Virus record (IMG/VR): IMGVR_UViG_3300032456_000338
Coordinates: 1-44,712 of that record
Strand: one strand, 5' to 3'
Source: a virus
DNA: 44,712 bases
In this document: one piece after another, positions 43,362 to 44,712 of the stretch
How positions within the stretch are numbered: the stretch's first letter is position 1
Layout of the letters: each line of letters begins with the position of its first letter
Notes under the pieces: model-generated
Told to the model about the DNA's origin: nothing
Seen by the model: the letters and a program-made list of their open reading frames with translations, nothing else
Database searches by the model: none
Program-made: the position numbers and the translations under genes

Positions 43362-44712
43362 ATGATTTTCCCGTCTTTATTTCCGGACAATGAACTCAAT
43401 AAAAATCTAAAACTGCTCCCTTTTCTACAAAAAATCATTGAAGCTCAATCTGATTCAGACCCAACTTTTCTCATTGAAATAAATGCACAAGTACGATCAA
43501 CGCTACAAAATAAAAAGCCGGGGAATATTAATGGCGGTAAAAACAATCCTCTTTTTGGGCAAAACGGATTGTACTGGGTCACTGCGGAATGCACCCTGAA
43601 GACAATTAAAGCTCTAGTACTAGAAGGATTCTGTTTGCGACTGGGAGTTAAGATCGGCGGAACGGACTACAAAAATCATTTCGATTCAGCAAATTTCTGT
43701 TATCTCGACGTTGACCTTGGATCGACTATTCAGCACTCAATCGATTTATTTCAAGATCTGGCATTTTTGATCTATAGCAGTCCGTCCTACACGAAAGAAA
43801 ACCAAAAGCACAGAATTGTAATTCGGTTTTCTGAACCCGTTCTAGATCGGTTTGAGGTTGAAGCGATCCTGAGACTGCTCCTTCACTCCCATGACTTTCT
43901 AGACCCGTCTTGCTGTGATCCATCTAGGGTAATGTTCGCATCGTTGCTTGAGACTGAATTCTTTTACAACGAAACCAACGTTCTAGACCTAGCAGAATAC
44001 CGTGCGAGTGAAGAGTTTCAGCTAGTCTACACCGGGCTAAAAAACCCACCTTCGCGCGGCGTTGATACCACTGGCAAAGCGTTGCCCTTTTACTATGAAG
44101 AACTAGCTTTGACAGGCGATCTAAACGCGCTAACAAAACGCGTCGGTTTAGATTATGATTTTGAGTTTCATTCGGTTACGCCTGACGACGGTACGATCTT
44201 AAAGTGGCAAGGTCGGAACCCTTTTTCAGCGACAAATTCAAGCGGAACCAGTCTTGTCGTTTCGTTAAAAAACAACGACCTCCTAGTCTACGATCGCGCT
44301 AATAATCAAGGCGGCACCTTTCTCAGATTCTATCATTCTCTGATAGAAGGGTATTCTTCTTTGGTTGAACAGGAATTAGACAAAGAGAGTTATCAAAAAC
44401 TGCTTAAAGCGTTCTCCTCGCACTTTCCTTCTAATCAAAAGAGTGAAGAATCGTTGTTGTCTTCTTTGCTTAGTCAAATCTGCCCTTATGAACTGCGTTA
44501 CGTCAATACCTCTGAAAAAATCAAGACCATCACTTATCAACCAAAAGTCGGCACCTTTCAAATATTTGGAGCAGGCACCAATAGTTTTTACAATAGTATT
44601 TATGTCAGTCAATTGAAAACCATCAATGAGTCTTTGCAGTCTCACGGGTTAGAGCCTATTAAAAAATTACAAGAATACAAATCACTACATCAGGAATATC
44701 ACAGACAGAATA
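43362..44712 (+). CDS. Plasmid-type primase / replication protein, N-terminal part (CyRepA1-like)
   Basis: An open frame from ATG 43362 to the window end, at least 450 residues. It contains FCYLDVDLGSTIQ (D-x-D, the first metal motif of archaeo-eukaryotic primases), SSPSYTKENQKHRIVI (S-x-x-x-x and R-I-V-I block), and DPSCCDPSRVMFAS (third motif, D-P-S-R). This arrangement is typical of the primase-polymerase domains in cyanobacterial plasmid replication proteins and resembles the CyRepA1 group. Those continue into a C-terminal helicase, here beyond the window. Its presence implies a self-replicating element. Confidence 0.75.
   Translation, partial: MIFPSLFPDNELNKNLKLLPFLQKIIEAQSDSDPTFLIEINAQVRSTLQNKKPGNINGGKNNPLFGQNGLYWVTAECTLKTIKALVLEGFCLRLGVKIGGTDYKNHFDSANFCYLDVDLGSTIQHSIDLFQDLAFLIYSSPSYTKENQKHRIVIRFSEPVLDRFEVEAILRLLLHSHDFLDPSCCDPSRVMFASLLETEFFYNETNVLDLAEYRASEEFQLVYTGLKNPPSRGVDTTGKALPFYYEELALTGDLNALTKRVGLDYDFEFHSVTPDDGTILKWQGRNPFSATNSSGTSLVVSLKNNDLLVYDRANNQGGTFLRFYHSLIEGYSSLVEQELDKESYQKLLKAFSSHFPSNQKSEESLLSSLLSQICPYELRYVNTSEKIKTITYQPKVGTFQIFGAGTNSFYNSIYVSQLKTINESLQSHGLEPIKKLQEYKSLHQEYHRQN

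Noticed and set aside
1-44712. Integrase, transposase or tRNA attachment site
   Set aside because: No recombinase motifs, IS-like terminal repeats or tRNA-like cloverleaf were recognised in the window.

Overview
The window looks like part of a cyanobacterial temperate phage or phage-plasmid. The evidence for a cyanobacterial host is the abundance of the octamer GCGATCGC (HIP1), a small gene for an NblA-type phycobilisome-degradation protein, a GATTGAAAC-ended CRISPR repeat of the kind common in cyanobacteria, and a plasmid-type primase/replication protein resembling the CyRepA1 group. The evidence for a virus is a near-complete virion set: small and large terminase, DUF1073-type portal, DUF2213-type capsid maturation protein, DUF2184-type major capsid protein, DUF4054-type adaptor, tail fibre and tail genes, and a GH19-type endolysin. 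No integrase, transposase, rRNA or tRNA was recognised.

Layout. 1-1830 (+): the end of a tail-type operon, four genes each overlapping the next by 4 nt, finishing with an HD-GYP-like hydrolase and a membrane-anchored receiver-like protein. 1881-3301 (-): small genes, including a GNAT acetyltransferase, a DUF1874-like protein and a ribbon-helix-helix protein. 3406-7440 (+): a MerR-like regulator behind a dense GCAATGC repeat, paralogous small proteins, secreted proteins, a zincin protease and membrane proteins. 7498-9420 (+): a membrane-linked FtsK/HerA-type ATPase ending inside an iteron-like GTAACCCC/GGGGTTAC array. 10382-19974 (+): ParB-like protein, HNH nuclease, helicase, family A DNA polymerase, NblA, MazG-like protein and SWIM protein. 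20256-28333 (-): tail and head genes. 28442-31502 (+): portal, HTH protein and a tandem family of small acidic proteins. 31618-34271 (-): terminases with two small + genes between them. 34326-37010 (+): Dam-type methylase and small genes. 37297-40171 (-): endolysin and small early-type genes. About 40.3-41.4 kb: non-coding and rich in repeats. 41431-44712 (+): coiled-coil protein, mini-CRISPR array, Bro-N protein, structured non-coding segment and replication protein, which runs off the end.

The most striking feature is a dispersed promoter cassette. More than fifteen sigma70-like promoters have TTGAC(A/G), a spacer of usually exactly 17 nt filled by a palindrome close to TCTAAYSRTTAGA, then a -10 box. 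They sit before small genes, replication genes and the endolysin operon on both strands, often overlapping the 3' end of the previous gene. Two recurrent 5' leader types follow the -10 box. This suggests that one repressor controls a regulon across the element. Several genes that appear to start at an ATG inside the leader probably start 30-45 nt later, behind a good Shine-Dalgarno sequence; those starts are corrected here.

Role assignments come from reading protein motifs by eye, without database searches. Names given as 'like' are family resemblances.
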